A stretch of 64,000 bases of DNA, taken from contig CAIQPK010000054.1 in assembly GCA_903873705.1 (NCBI GenBank), forward strand, positions 16,849-80,848. The letters run 5' to 3'. Below the pieces are notes generated by a model. It was not told where the DNA came from, did no database searches, and worked only from the letters and a program-made list of their open reading frames with translations. Origin of the DNA: an uncultured Acidobacteriota bacterium (lineage in GTDB: Bacteria > Acidobacteriota > Terriglobia > Terriglobales > Acidobacteriaceae). Below are positions 34,701 through 41,712 of this stretch, piece by piece. A program made the translations under genes and the position numbers. Every line of letters begins with the position of its first letter. The stretch's first letter is position 1.

Positions 34701-36370
34701 CCACCAACAACGCGAACATCTACGTCGTCACGGCCCAGACCGTCACCGCCGTTCTCGCCGAACTGGACCCCACCGGCGCCAATCTGCTGTTTTCCACCTA
34801 TTACGGTGGGGTGGGGCATTCGCGGCTGACCAGCGTGGCTATCGCGCCTTCCGGCACCGTTTTCGCTGGAGGATTTACCGACTCCGTCAGTCTTACCACG
34901 ACCAACAGTGGCGGCCGGCCGAGCATCGACACGGGCGGCGCAAATGTCAATCCGCGGTTGGGCGAGCCCAACACAAACAATCCGACGAAGAACGAGCAGG
35001 GCACCCAGCCGCCAGGAAGTCCGACCGGCGAAGGCACTGCGACCGGCATCATGATCGCTGTAACGCCGCCGCCCACTCCTGAGGCCGACCTCAGCATTCA
35101 CCTGGCTTATCCGGAGGACAACGCTCTCGGCGTCGTGGTCACCAATCATGGCGCCACCTCAACAGGAGCAAATTCGGTGGCGGCCACCAATGTCGTCACA
35201 ACGGTTACGTTGAGTTCCGGCTACATCATCAACAATCCGGATGGCTGCGTGGCCCAGCTGGTGTCTTTTGGCCGTGGCTATAAGCAGGCCGTTTGTACAG
35301 ATCCGTCCATCGCCGTCGGCGAGGAAGTTAATCGAGTCTTCTTTACCGATTTCATCGGCGGAGCGACAGCGACAGTTCACTCCGCTACGCCCGATCCCAA
35401 CCTTGATGACAATACGGCCACGTTTACACCCGTCCCCGGGACCACAGTCACGTACTTACAGTGCCATAGCGGCTACTCAAAACCTGGCGTGAACACGAAT
35501 AAGGTCACCACGCTCGTGAATCTTGGCGATCGTCAGACTCATTTTCCCGGCACCACGGTTCCCGATCCTTTCCTGAACTACACCGTGAACACCAGCGGCG
35601 CGACTATCGCGGGTGTCAGCAACTGTCAGAGCCCGACCGGTATTGGCACGGCCTCCATGAGTTGTACCGCACCTCCATTGGCGCCTGGTACCAATATGGA
35701 GATCGAAGTGGACCTGGATGTTGACCCGACGGCAGCCATCCCACTCGAGTTCCGGGCCAGCGTCACCGACCTCAGCAACACGACCATCAACGAGGACCCC
35801 GACGGCGGCGTCTGCACTTACGACATCAACTCGTTCGCCCCCGCAGCCAGTGCCGTAGCGCTTTCCAGCCAGGGCGTCACGCCGGTCGACGCAACGACAG
35901 CGCCGCATGGAAAGACCGGCGTGACAGCTAAAGAAGTACGCCCGCGCGCTTTCGATTCGTCCAGCAATGGCACGGCTTTTGCCGCCGATCCAGCCGGAGA
36001 GATATGGGTAACCAACGGTGGTGCTTTGAAGGAATACGACTTTACCGGAACACTGCTTGGCACCTTCAGCGGTGGCGGCCTGGGCGCAGCCAGCGGGATG
36101 GCCATCGATGGCAACGGCACTGTCTGGATTGCGAACAGTAACGGGACAATCTCCACCTTTGCGACCACCGGGGTGGCAGTATCACCCTCCGGCGGATTCA
36201 ACGGGCAGGGCATCAGCTCGCCCAGCGCCGTCTCCGTGGATGCCTCCGGTTCCGTCTGGGTCACCAACGCCGGCAACGGCACGGTCACGCGCTTCTTTGG
36301 TGCGGCTGCTCCTACGGCAACGCCGCTTGCCACAAACCTTTCCAATGGAGCGCCTGCAAGGGTTCCCTAG
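31748..36370 (+). CDS. Secreted SBBP / BNR / NHL multi-propeller protein, about 1,540 aa
   Basis: I take the ATG at 31748 (MNQPGRFLAVRDLCFTGLLTGIFLS, then ATAVGQ) as start because it opens a signal peptide. The N-terminal region around LRFHNIYPGIDVAYYGN and LEHDFILAPGADPAHIRL is the conserved domain that precedes SBBP repeats in acidobacterial and myxobacterial proteins. Next come SBBP-like blades (about 280-690; FSTFLGGSNINAGMGVALDAAGNIYLTG), BNR/sortilin-like repeats (about 690-1010; SADDGASWSKP, TTDGGATWAS), a DUF11-like beta region, and NHL-type blades at the end (GTVWIANSNG, GSVWVTNAGNG). It ends rather abruptly within a blade. It is presumably extracellular; ligand and role are unknown. 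Confidence 0.85.
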   Translation: MNQPGRFLAVRDLCFTGLLTGIFLSATAVGQSPLSSPATGLAVATSTMPASQARSLAAETLRLQPVQFHPLFSTAGAKSAEPAPRSGAARAFAAEGPGFGMQITSSSVRTVLVHAKPVVARTSATGENQGAAEQAGADNSEFSMKLISARADGRGDLAEPSAMTTNYFLGQGPAEWQVGVHDFARLRFHNIYPGIDVAYYGNGEKLEHDFILAPGADPAHIRLAFEGIQPRVDGSGDLVLQGPSGNVRLLKPVAYTETQPEKREPVSVRYEVAANGEVSFALGAYDRAQKLVIDPTLSYASYFGTYSTIINAVALDSAGNILLTGQTYAGFGIPTKNATLTGSTGATYNAFLAKLDPTGATVQFATYVGGNKVDAATGLALDGSGNAYLTGITSSTTFPTLNAYQGAQGVSTCYTSSITCFNAFVTAIKADGSAVIYSTYLGGTTNDQGNAIAVDKAGNATVTGFTQSPNFPLKNAFQTAYNKGNTCSSAGNCQEVFVSNFTAAGALNFSTFLGGSNINAGMGVALDAAGNIYLTGLATSDFPTVGTLLVNGTAAPTGFGGTFITKMAADGQSLAYSYVVRSAYGSGIAVDSTGAAYVVGLMGGGTNLPVTTGAYSSTPAGWYALKVAAGGGSLAYSTYIGGINNATGLDAPTALAVDGANHLWIGGFTSTNSFPMVSPLQSAGAGILDASGDGGATFHVANGGLPATAVSSLLFDPSHAGLLLAAGPSGLYTSSNAGTSWTALATTGLTNTNITTLVRSASSPNTLTAITGAGIFRSADDGASWSKPAGTGLPSLNGTSLTLATDPANANIVYFSQGSVGTPLVWVTTDGGATWASASTGLPSSGNIGFMVADPVNAGTLYAAIGSKVYKTVNYGTAWTLPNASGVTYNIVGLAVDPATPTTVYVGTALNYSKSTDGGTTFSPGNATFNFQQVAITVDPTNSNTLYARQTAAGSWALYKSTNGGTNFSSLPYTNSFPSAVVVDPTNNANIYVVTAQTVTAVLAELDPTGANLLFSTYYGGVGHSRLTSVAIAPSGTVFAGGFTDSVSLTTTNSGGRPSIDTGGANVNPRLGEPNTNNPTKNEQGTQPPGSPTGEGTATGIMIAVTPPPTPEADLSIHLAYPEDNALGVVVTNHGATSTGANSVAATNVVTTVTLSSGYIINNPDGCVAQLVSFGRGYKQAVCTDPSIAVGEEVNRVFFTDFIGGATATVHSATPDPNLDDNTATFTPVPGTTVTYLQCHSGYSKPGVNTNKVTTLVNLGDRQTHFPGTTVPDPFLNYTVNTSGATIAGVSNCQSPTGIGTASMSCTAPPLAPGTNMEIEVDLDVDPTAAIPLEFRASVTDLSNTTINEDPDGGVCTYDINSFAPAASAVALSSQGVTPVDATTAPHGKTGVTAKEVRPRAFDSSSNGTAFAADPAGEIWVTNGGALKEYDFTGTLLGTFSGGGLGAASGMAIDGNGTVWIANSNGTISTFATTGVAVSPSGGFNGQGISSPSAVSVDASGSVWVTNAGNGTVTRFFGAAAPTATPLATNLSNGAPARVP

Positions 36371-36419
36371 CTACTGATGCACCGCCTACCTTCGTTTATC
36401 GCTTCATTATTCTGAGGAC

Positions 36420-37865
36420 ATGCCCATGCAGCGACGTGATGTCATCCGGCAAGGACAGAAACGACTCCCCGCAAACTACCAGGGTGCGTGGGGCATCCCG
36501 GGAGCCCTGCTAGCCGCCAGTATGCTGCTCAGCGGTTGCGGCCTTGCCAGTGCGCCGACGGGTTCCCTGCAACCGCAGAGTACGGCGGGCGTCTCCCTCA
36601 ACGGACGGGTCCACGGCGGTCAGCAACCGGTCTCGGGTTCCAGCGTGTATCTGTTTGCCGCCTCGAACAGCGGTTACGCGGCAGCTGCAACATCGCTGCT
36701 GAAGACGGCTACCGCCGGGGTCAGCACGGACGTCATCGGGAACGGTTATGTCATCACCGATGCTGCCGGTAACTTCTCCATCACCGGCGACTACACCTGC
36801 CCCTCCAGCGACGCGCAGGTGTATTTGCTCGCTTCAGGCGGCAACCCGGGTCTGCCCTCACCAACGGCCAAAAACGACGACATTGCCCTGATGGCCGCAT
36901 TGGGCAATTGCGGCAACCTCAACGCATCCACGTTCGTCATCGTGAACGAGGTCACCACCGTCGCGGCGGTCTACGCCCTCGCCCCCTTCATGCGGGACGC
37001 GCAACACATCGGTACGCCCTCCACGAATCTGGCGGGCCTTGTCGAAGCCTTCAATGGAGCCGCCCAACTGTCCAACACGGCCAACGGCTCCAGCCCCGGG
37101 CCGGCGCTGCCCGCGGGCGCGACGCTCTCGGTCGCGCAGATCGATACGCTGGCCAATATTCTTGCGTCCTGCATCAACAGTGCGGGTGGCTTAGCGGGTG
37201 ACGGCAGTATCTGCGCCAGCCTTTTTGCCAACGCACCGGCCGATAGCGATCAGCGGAACGACACCATCTCCTCGATGAGGAGTATTGCCACACATCCTTC
37301 CAGCAACATCTCCGGCCTATTCTCCCTGGTCACGTCGAACGGCCCCTTCCAGCCCACACTGGTTTCGGCCCCCAACGACTGGACCATTTCCGCACAATAC
37401 AAACCAAGCGGGCTGACCACTCCGAGGGGAATCGCCATCGACGCCAACAACACGGTCTGGATCGCCGACTGTGGCAGCGCAGCCTGCGCCTCCACGGGCG
37501 TAGGCAAAGTGATGCAGCTCGGCAGTGACGGCGCGCTGGTGAACTCCACTGCCGCGGGTCTGCTGAATGTTCCCGTCGCACTGGCCATCGATCAGGGCGG
37601 CAGTGCCTGGGTAGCCAATTATGCAGGCAATAGCGTCACCAAGCTCAATGTCAATCTGACGGCGGCGGGCGCTGCCTACGCGGGCGGCGGCCTCAATTCA
37701 CCCAATAGCATTGCCATCGACCCCGCCGGTCAGGCGTGGGTCACGAACGCCGGCAATGGCAGCGTGACCGTGCTTTCCAGCAGCGGGACAGCGCTAACTC
37801 CCTCCAGTGGGTACAGTGGCGTGTCGATACCGACGCCGGTAGGAATCCTGATCAATTCGCACTGA
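36420..37865 (+). CDS. NHL-repeat lipoprotein, about 481 aa
   Basis: GAGG precedes two in-frame ATGs (36420 and 36426); either could be used. A basic N-terminus and hydrophobic stretch end in the lipobox LLSGC, so it is probably outer-membrane anchored. A carboxypeptidase-regulatory-like unit (GVSLNGRVHGGQQPVSGSSV) follows, then an alpha-helical middle part, then NHL-like blades (about 325-481; GIAIDANNTVWIADCGS, SIAIDPAGQAWVTNAGNG). The last blades resemble the C-terminus of the preceding gene, 50 bp upstream, suggesting a related pair from one operon. The function is not known. Confidence 0.85.
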   Translation: MPMQRRDVIRQGQKRLPANYQGAWGIPGALLAASMLLSGCGLASAPTGSLQPQSTAGVSLNGRVHGGQQPVSGSSVYLFAASNSGYAAAATSLLKTATAGVSTDVIGNGYVITDAAGNFSITGDYTCPSSDAQVYLLASGGNPGLPSPTAKNDDIALMAALGNCGNLNASTFVIVNEVTTVAAVYALAPFMRDAQHIGTPSTNLAGLVEAFNGAAQLSNTANGSSPGPALPAGATLSVAQIDTLANILASCINSAGGLAGDGSICASLFANAPADSDQRNDTISSMRSIATHPSSNISGLFSLVTSNGPFQPTLVSAPNDWTISAQYKPSGLTTPRGIAIDANNTVWIADCGSAACASTGVGKVMQLGSDGALVNSTAAGLLNVPVALAIDQGGSAWVANYAGNSVTKLNVNLTAAGAAYAGGGLNSPNSIAIDPAGQAWVTNAGNGSVTVLSSSGTALTPSSGYSGVSIPTPVGILINSH

Positions 37866-38004
37866 CAATTCGGCTGAGAAATTCGCTCTGAGGCAACAGC
37901 TCGCCGCGCTGCGACTAAAACGACCAAAACCGCGCCTCCAAGCTCGGTCGCCGTCTGCTGCTTGAAGACCAGCTTACCTCACCAAAAATGGTACCTAATA
38001 GACC

Positions 38005-38279
38005 GTGCACTGCAAATGGTTGAACACCAAGCAGTACCCGCCCAGGAACCAGGCAGACATCATTCGCCAATACGCCGCGGACCACACCATAAATATCGTT
38101 CGGGTTTACTCGGACCATGGGCGAAGTGGCCTGAACATCGCTGGCCGGGAGGGCCTCAACCAGCTCATGGAAGACATCGAGGCGAAGCGGACCGACTTCA
38201 CGTCCTTCCTGGTCTACGATGTCAGCCGATGGGAACCTTTCCAGGATGTGGACGAGAGCGCCTACTACGAGTACGTCCT
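38005..38279 (+). pseudogene. Serine recombinase (resolvase) fragment
   Basis: Residues such as NQADIIRQYAADHTINIV, VYSDHGRSGLNIAGREGLN and LVYDVSRWEPFQDVDESA are the N-terminal catalytic-domain signature of the large serine recombinases found in bacterial integrative elements. The nucleophile-bearing first strand (YVRMST-like) is degraded, and the frame is cut after YYEYV by an oppositely oriented IS3-type fragment. The rest of the recombinase is absent. This is a dead remnant of a mobile element. Confidence 0.75.
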
Positions 38280-38292
38280 TACAATGCAGCGA

Positions 38293-38355
38293 TCTCAGTT
38301 CAGCCTGCTTCAACACGCCGACGATCTGCTCCACACTGAACCGCCGCTTCTTCAC
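38293..38355 (-). pseudogene. IS3-family transposase OrfA N-terminal fragment
   Basis: Starting with a GTG at 38355, the frame encodes KKRRFSVEQIVGVLKQAEL, the usual beginning of IS3-family OrfA helix-turn-helix proteins. After about 20 codons it runs into antisense recombinase sequence, so the transposase is truncated. The likely element end (TGTTAGTCTTCGGCC on the minus strand) begins near 38401, immediately after the APS kinase stop codon. Confidence 0.72.
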
Positions 38356-38402
38356 CCCAAATCCTCCGCCCTTTCAGGTCAGGATTGGCCGAAGACTAAC
38401 AT

Positions 38403-39008
38403 TCAAACTGGTTCAGCAATACCGGGGCCGATCACAGGCAAGCTATCGAATCGTGGGCTCTCGAGTGTTTGCGTGGCACCGTTGAAGCGATCGTCTATCG
38501 CGGCGATGACCTTCGCGGTGCTCTCTGTGACGGATTCGACGCAGGTGTGGCACGTTACGTCGGGTTGGAGCGGCGGTTCATAAGGGTCGTCAATGCCGGT
38601 AAAGGAGCTGATCAGCCCGGCACGGGCTTTGCAGTAAAGCCCCTTGGGATCGCGCTCTTCGCAGATGGTGATCGGTGCGTCGACGTAGACCTCGATAAAA
38701 CTGGGAATACGGGACCGGATGGCGTTGCGGGCTTCACGGTAGGGGGAGATGGCGGAAACAAAGGTGAGCACACCGTTGCGCGTGAGCAACTCAGCGACAA
38801 AACCAATGCGGCGGATATTTTCATCACGATCGAGCTTGGTGAAACCGAGGCCGCGGGAGAGGAACTCGCGGATGTCGTCGCCGTCCAGCAGCTCGACTCG
38901 GTACTGCAGGCCAGCATAGTGCTGGTAGAGGGATTTGCCGAGGGTGGACTTCCCGGCACCGCTAAGGCCGGTGAGCCAGACAGTGATTCCCGGATGATCT
39001 AGGGGCAT
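38403..39008 (-). CDS. cysC: Adenylylsulfate (APS) kinase, 201 aa
   Basis: Phosphorylates adenosine-5'-phosphosulfate to PAPS, the sulfate donor for sulfotransferases. Walker A is GLSGAGKS (G14-S21), followed by DGDD (42-45), and the APS-binding region REFLSRGLGFTKLDRDENI and the YREARNAIRS segment are intact. Length matches the family. No sulfurylase genes are next to it; instead it diverges from a sulfotransferase gene, so its probable role here is to supply PAPS for sulfating a surface glycan. Its stop codon abuts the IS3 remnant, so its 3' flank has been rearranged. Confidence 0.93.
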   Translation of the reverse strand: MPLDHPGITVWLTGLSGAGKSTLGKSLYQHYAGLQYRVELLDGDDIREFLSRGLGFTKLDRDENIRRIGFVAELLTRNGVLTFVSAISPYREARNAIRSRIPSFIEVYVDAPITICEERDPKGLYCKARAGLISSFTGIDDPYEPPLQPDVTCHTCVESVTESTAKVIAAIDDRFNGATQTLESPRFDSLPVIGPGIAEPV

Positions 39009-39033
39009 AGACCATTATGGCGAATGCAGGGAC

Positions 39034-39055
39034 GCGCAAACTAATTAATTTGCGC
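39034..39055. promoter_or_regulatory. Dyad in the divergent cysC / sulfotransferase promoter region
   Basis: GCGCAAA (39034-39040) and TTTGCGC (39049-39055) are perfect inverted arms around CTAATTAA. It lies midway between the two divergent starts (39008 and 39134), the place for an operator controlling both genes. Confidence 0.5.
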
Positions 39056-39133
39056 CGTGGAAGTGAGATTGGTGGGCCGCGGGAAACGTGGTAGGTTAGG
39101 ATAATTCAACAACAAATCGATTTGGAGTGCCGT

Positions 39134-40003
39134 ATGCGTGAGTTGCTGAAGAAGCTGGGACTGGTGCGTGACGGCAGGGAATCTGATGCGCTCGCGGCCA
39201 ACCGGCAGGAAGACACTGGTGATTCGACGGCTGGCGTCAAGGTTGCCTTCCTGCACATTAACAAGACGGGTGGCAGCACCTTCAGGCGCATCCTGCAATC
39301 GATTTTCGAGCAACAGTTTCATTATTGCGAGGACCCTGCCATTGCGAGCGTTGAAACCGCATTGGCGAAGTTCGCCTGTGTTGAGTTTCATACGCTCTCT
39401 TATGCGACCAACTGGGCTCTGGCGCACCAGGAGCTGGTGAGCCTGCGGCGATGGGACCTGCTGGAGGGGCGGCACAACTTTACAATGTTGCGCGATCCGG
39501 TGGACCAGTTTCTATCCCTCTACTACCACCTGATAAAGATCAGGGAACGCGTCGAACCGGCACTCAAGGCGCAGGGCCTTCCGTTCCCGGACTCAATTGA
39601 GATGATGCTGGGACATCCAGCGTGTTTTAACGATCAACTCGCGTATCTGGTGGGAAAGCGGCGCGATCGCGAATCGTGGGTAACTCGCGATGACCTGGAA
39701 CTGGCGAAAGAGATGCTGCTGAGGCTGAAGATGCATGTGGGACTGATGGAGCAATTCTCCGATTCCATGCATGTTTTTGAAGCCGTGACCGGGTTGAAGA
39801 TTCCGGCGGCAACGATCGTTTGCGAGAACCGCAACCCAAACCGTCCGCCGCTGGAAATGATGCCGGTGGATGTGCTGGAGCGTATCCGCGAAGGAAACGC
39901 GCTGGAATACGAACTGTACGAGTTTGGGCGTGAGTTGCTTGCGCAGGACCTCGCCCGGTTTGGGCTGGCACCGGCCTACTCGGTCGTCGACGCGGCGGTG
40001 TGA
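39134..40003 (+). CDS. PAPS-dependent sulfotransferase, 289 aa
   Basis: The ATG at 39134 has GGAG six bases upstream. The PAPS 5'-phosphosulfate loop is INKTGGSTFRRIL (K44-T49) and the 3'-phosphate site lies in MLRDPVDQFLSLYYH (about 122-136), as in the heparan-sulfate-type Sulfotransfer_2 family. There is no signal peptide, so it is probably cytoplasmic and acts on a nucleotide- or lipid-linked glycan before export. The divergent APS kinase supplies its donor. The acceptor is unknown, but the genes that follow build and export a polysaccharide. Confidence 0.88.
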   Translation: MRELLKKLGLVRDGRESDALAANRQEDTGDSTAGVKVAFLHINKTGGSTFRRILQSIFEQQFHYCEDPAIASVETALAKFACVEFHTLSYATNWALAHQELVSLRRWDLLEGRHNFTMLRDPVDQFLSLYYHLIKIRERVEPALKAQGLPFPDSIEMMLGHPACFNDQLAYLVGKRRDRESWVTRDDLELAKEMLLRLKMHVGLMEQFSDSMHVFEAVTGLKIPAATIVCENRNPNRPPLEMMPVDVLERIREGNALEYELYEFGRELLAQDLARFGLAPAYSVVDAAV

Positions 40004-40045
40004 CCATACTGCAACTCTCGTAATCCACTCGTGCCGTCTTCAACT

Positions 40046-41596
40046 CTATGGAACGGCAGCAACATGCGATTGCACAAGCTCGGTAAGCTGAGCTGCCGAC
40101 ATGGTGCCAACGAAGCGCAGCATCATCTTTGAGAACGGTCGCGCTTCGTCATATATCCTGCGGGCCTGTGCCGGCTCCACTTCGCGGTGCAGGTGCTCCA
40201 AGAAGAGGAGTTCCTGTTCGCGATCAAAGCGAGTGCCGGGAAGCAGTCCTTCGGCCTCAAGAAGCGCGCCGAGCTCCCATAATGCCTTGAAGTAGGCCTT
40301 AAGTTCTTCGACAGGCCCGACCTCTGTCAATTGAACAAGATCGCTGGCTTCAATGTGGCTCCTGGTGTACACCACATCGATAAGCAGGTTACGAAGAGGA
40401 GTAGAGATCGAATCGCCGGTAAGAAGGTTGGCACACCGGGTCTGCAGCGGGTCCATCTCCGGGATCTCAATGTCTTCTTCCTTCAGCCAGAATTCGATCT
40501 GACGGCAGAGGTCTTCCAGGGCATTGCGATTCCACTCGGCAACCCTGCCGTTGGATTTACCGGTGCCGGCCCGGTAGAGCGCAAGTATCTCGCGCTTGCG
40601 ATCAGCAGGTAACCCTCGCAGGGAATGGGCCTGCGGGAAAACGACGGTGTTGAAGTAAACACGGACACCGCTTTCCGTGGCAAAATCGACCAGCCCAGGG
40701 ATTTCAAGAGCATTCGAGACCATAGGACAGACGGCAATAGACAATCCCATGTCATTCTTGCGGTTGAAGTCGCAAAACACCTTAAAGTTGGCCATGGTGC
40801 GCTCGAACGTCGCATTCTGACGGATGCTTTCGTAAGTCGGCTTGACGATGCTGTCGAGCGAAACGATGATCCCGCAGTTCAGCTTTTCTAGCACGCGCTT
40901 CACCTTTTCGGTGTAGACCGTCCCGTTGGTGGTAATGGATACCTCGCAGCGGGGGTTGAGTTCAATGAGCTGGTCCCATATTTCGTAGTAAATATCAATG
41001 AGAAAAGGCTCGCCACCCAAAAACTTGGCGCGTTTCAGGTGAGGAATAAAAGGCGTTAGTTGCTCAACGAAAGCGGCGTCGTAGATCTGAGGTAAGGCGG
41101 GCAGATGCTCACGATTGGCGCGGATACTCGATGAGAAGAAGCCGGAACACATGGCGCACTCGAGGTTGCACTTATTGGATAGCTCAAACTCGAGTTGCAC
41201 GGGATAATGCTTGTTTGTTGACGGGTTTAGAAAGGACTGCAGCCTAGACATGAGGCCTGACGAACGTAAAGAGCGCGCATTCTGGTCGAATTGTCTGGCA
41301 TGAAAACCGGCAACATTGCCGGCGGCGAGCTGGTCGGCACAGAGCTCGCAGCCGTCAGGCAACTCATTGCGGCGCATGGCCGCCCGCATCGAGACTGCCT
41401 GGGCACTGTTCCATATCTCCTCGACGGAGTTGTCGGGATACCGGCCCAGCGCCGCGTTGCGGCTGTAGCAGCAAGCGCTGACTAAACCATCGCGGCCGAA
41501 GTACATGCTGCTTTCCGGCGCATGACAGATACTGCCCTTGTCGACGCACGTGCGCACGGCGTTGTATTCACGTAAACGGTCGGATGGCAGGGGCAT
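40046..41596 (-). CDS. Radical SAM protein with N-terminal cysteine-rich (twitch/SPASM-like) segment, 516 aa
   Basis: The radical SAM cluster motif CNLECAMC (C143, C147, C150) and the GGEPFL segment show a functional [4Fe-4S]/SAM core. Unusually, a cysteine-rich auxiliary-cluster-like region comes first (C24, C42/C43, C83, C86; with SVEEIWNSAQAVSMRAAM, a twitch-domain hallmark), before the core rather than after it. The C-terminal 150 residues are helical without motifs. Relatives include twitch-domain radical SAM proteins in sugar and peptide modification clusters. Substrate not known; the surrounding polysaccharide genes suggest sugar or lipid modification. Confidence 0.85.
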   Translation of the reverse strand: MPLPSDRLREYNAVRTCVDKGSICHAPESSMYFGRDGLVSACCYSRNAALGRYPDNSVEEIWNSAQAVSMRAAMRRNELPDGCELCADQLAAGNVAGFHARQFDQNARSLRSSGLMSRLQSFLNPSTNKHYPVQLEFELSNKCNLECAMCSGFFSSSIRANREHLPALPQIYDAAFVEQLTPFIPHLKRAKFLGGEPFLIDIYYEIWDQLIELNPRCEVSITTNGTVYTEKVKRVLEKLNCGIIVSLDSIVKPTYESIRQNATFERTMANFKVFCDFNRKNDMGLSIAVCPMVSNALEIPGLVDFATESGVRVYFNTVVFPQAHSLRGLPADRKREILALYRAGTGKSNGRVAEWNRNALEDLCRQIEFWLKEEDIEIPEMDPLQTRCANLLTGDSISTPLRNLLIDVVYTRSHIEASDLVQLTEVGPVEELKAYFKALWELGALLEAEGLLPGTRFDREQELLFLEHLHREVEPAQARRIYDEARPFSKMMLRFVGTMSAAQLTELVQSHVAAVP

Positions 41597-41665
41597 ACCC
41601 GGAATGATAAAGCAAAGCGCTCGTGTCCAGCCGGGAATTTGCTATTCTTTGCTATCACATAGCCC

Positions 41666-41712
41666 TCACGCGGTCTGGTAGCGGGCATGCCAGCGGGACA
41701 GCATCAAGATGT
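41666..41712 (-). pseudogene. Frameshifted C-terminal tail of asnB
   Basis: Just past the asnB stop, a shifted frame continues as TLNILMLSRWHARYQTA with its own stop at 41668-41666. Asparagine synthetases end in just such a W-x-L-x-x-L-x-x-W-H pattern, so a single base appears to be missing after the tryptophan of YRIW. The main open frame therefore ends about 18 codons early. Confidence 0.65.

Noticed and set aside
37915..38295. Minus-strand frame continuing the OrfA fragment for about 125 more codons
   Set aside because: Only the first 20 or so codons match a transposase; the rest is the antisense of the recombinase fragment and following spacer.
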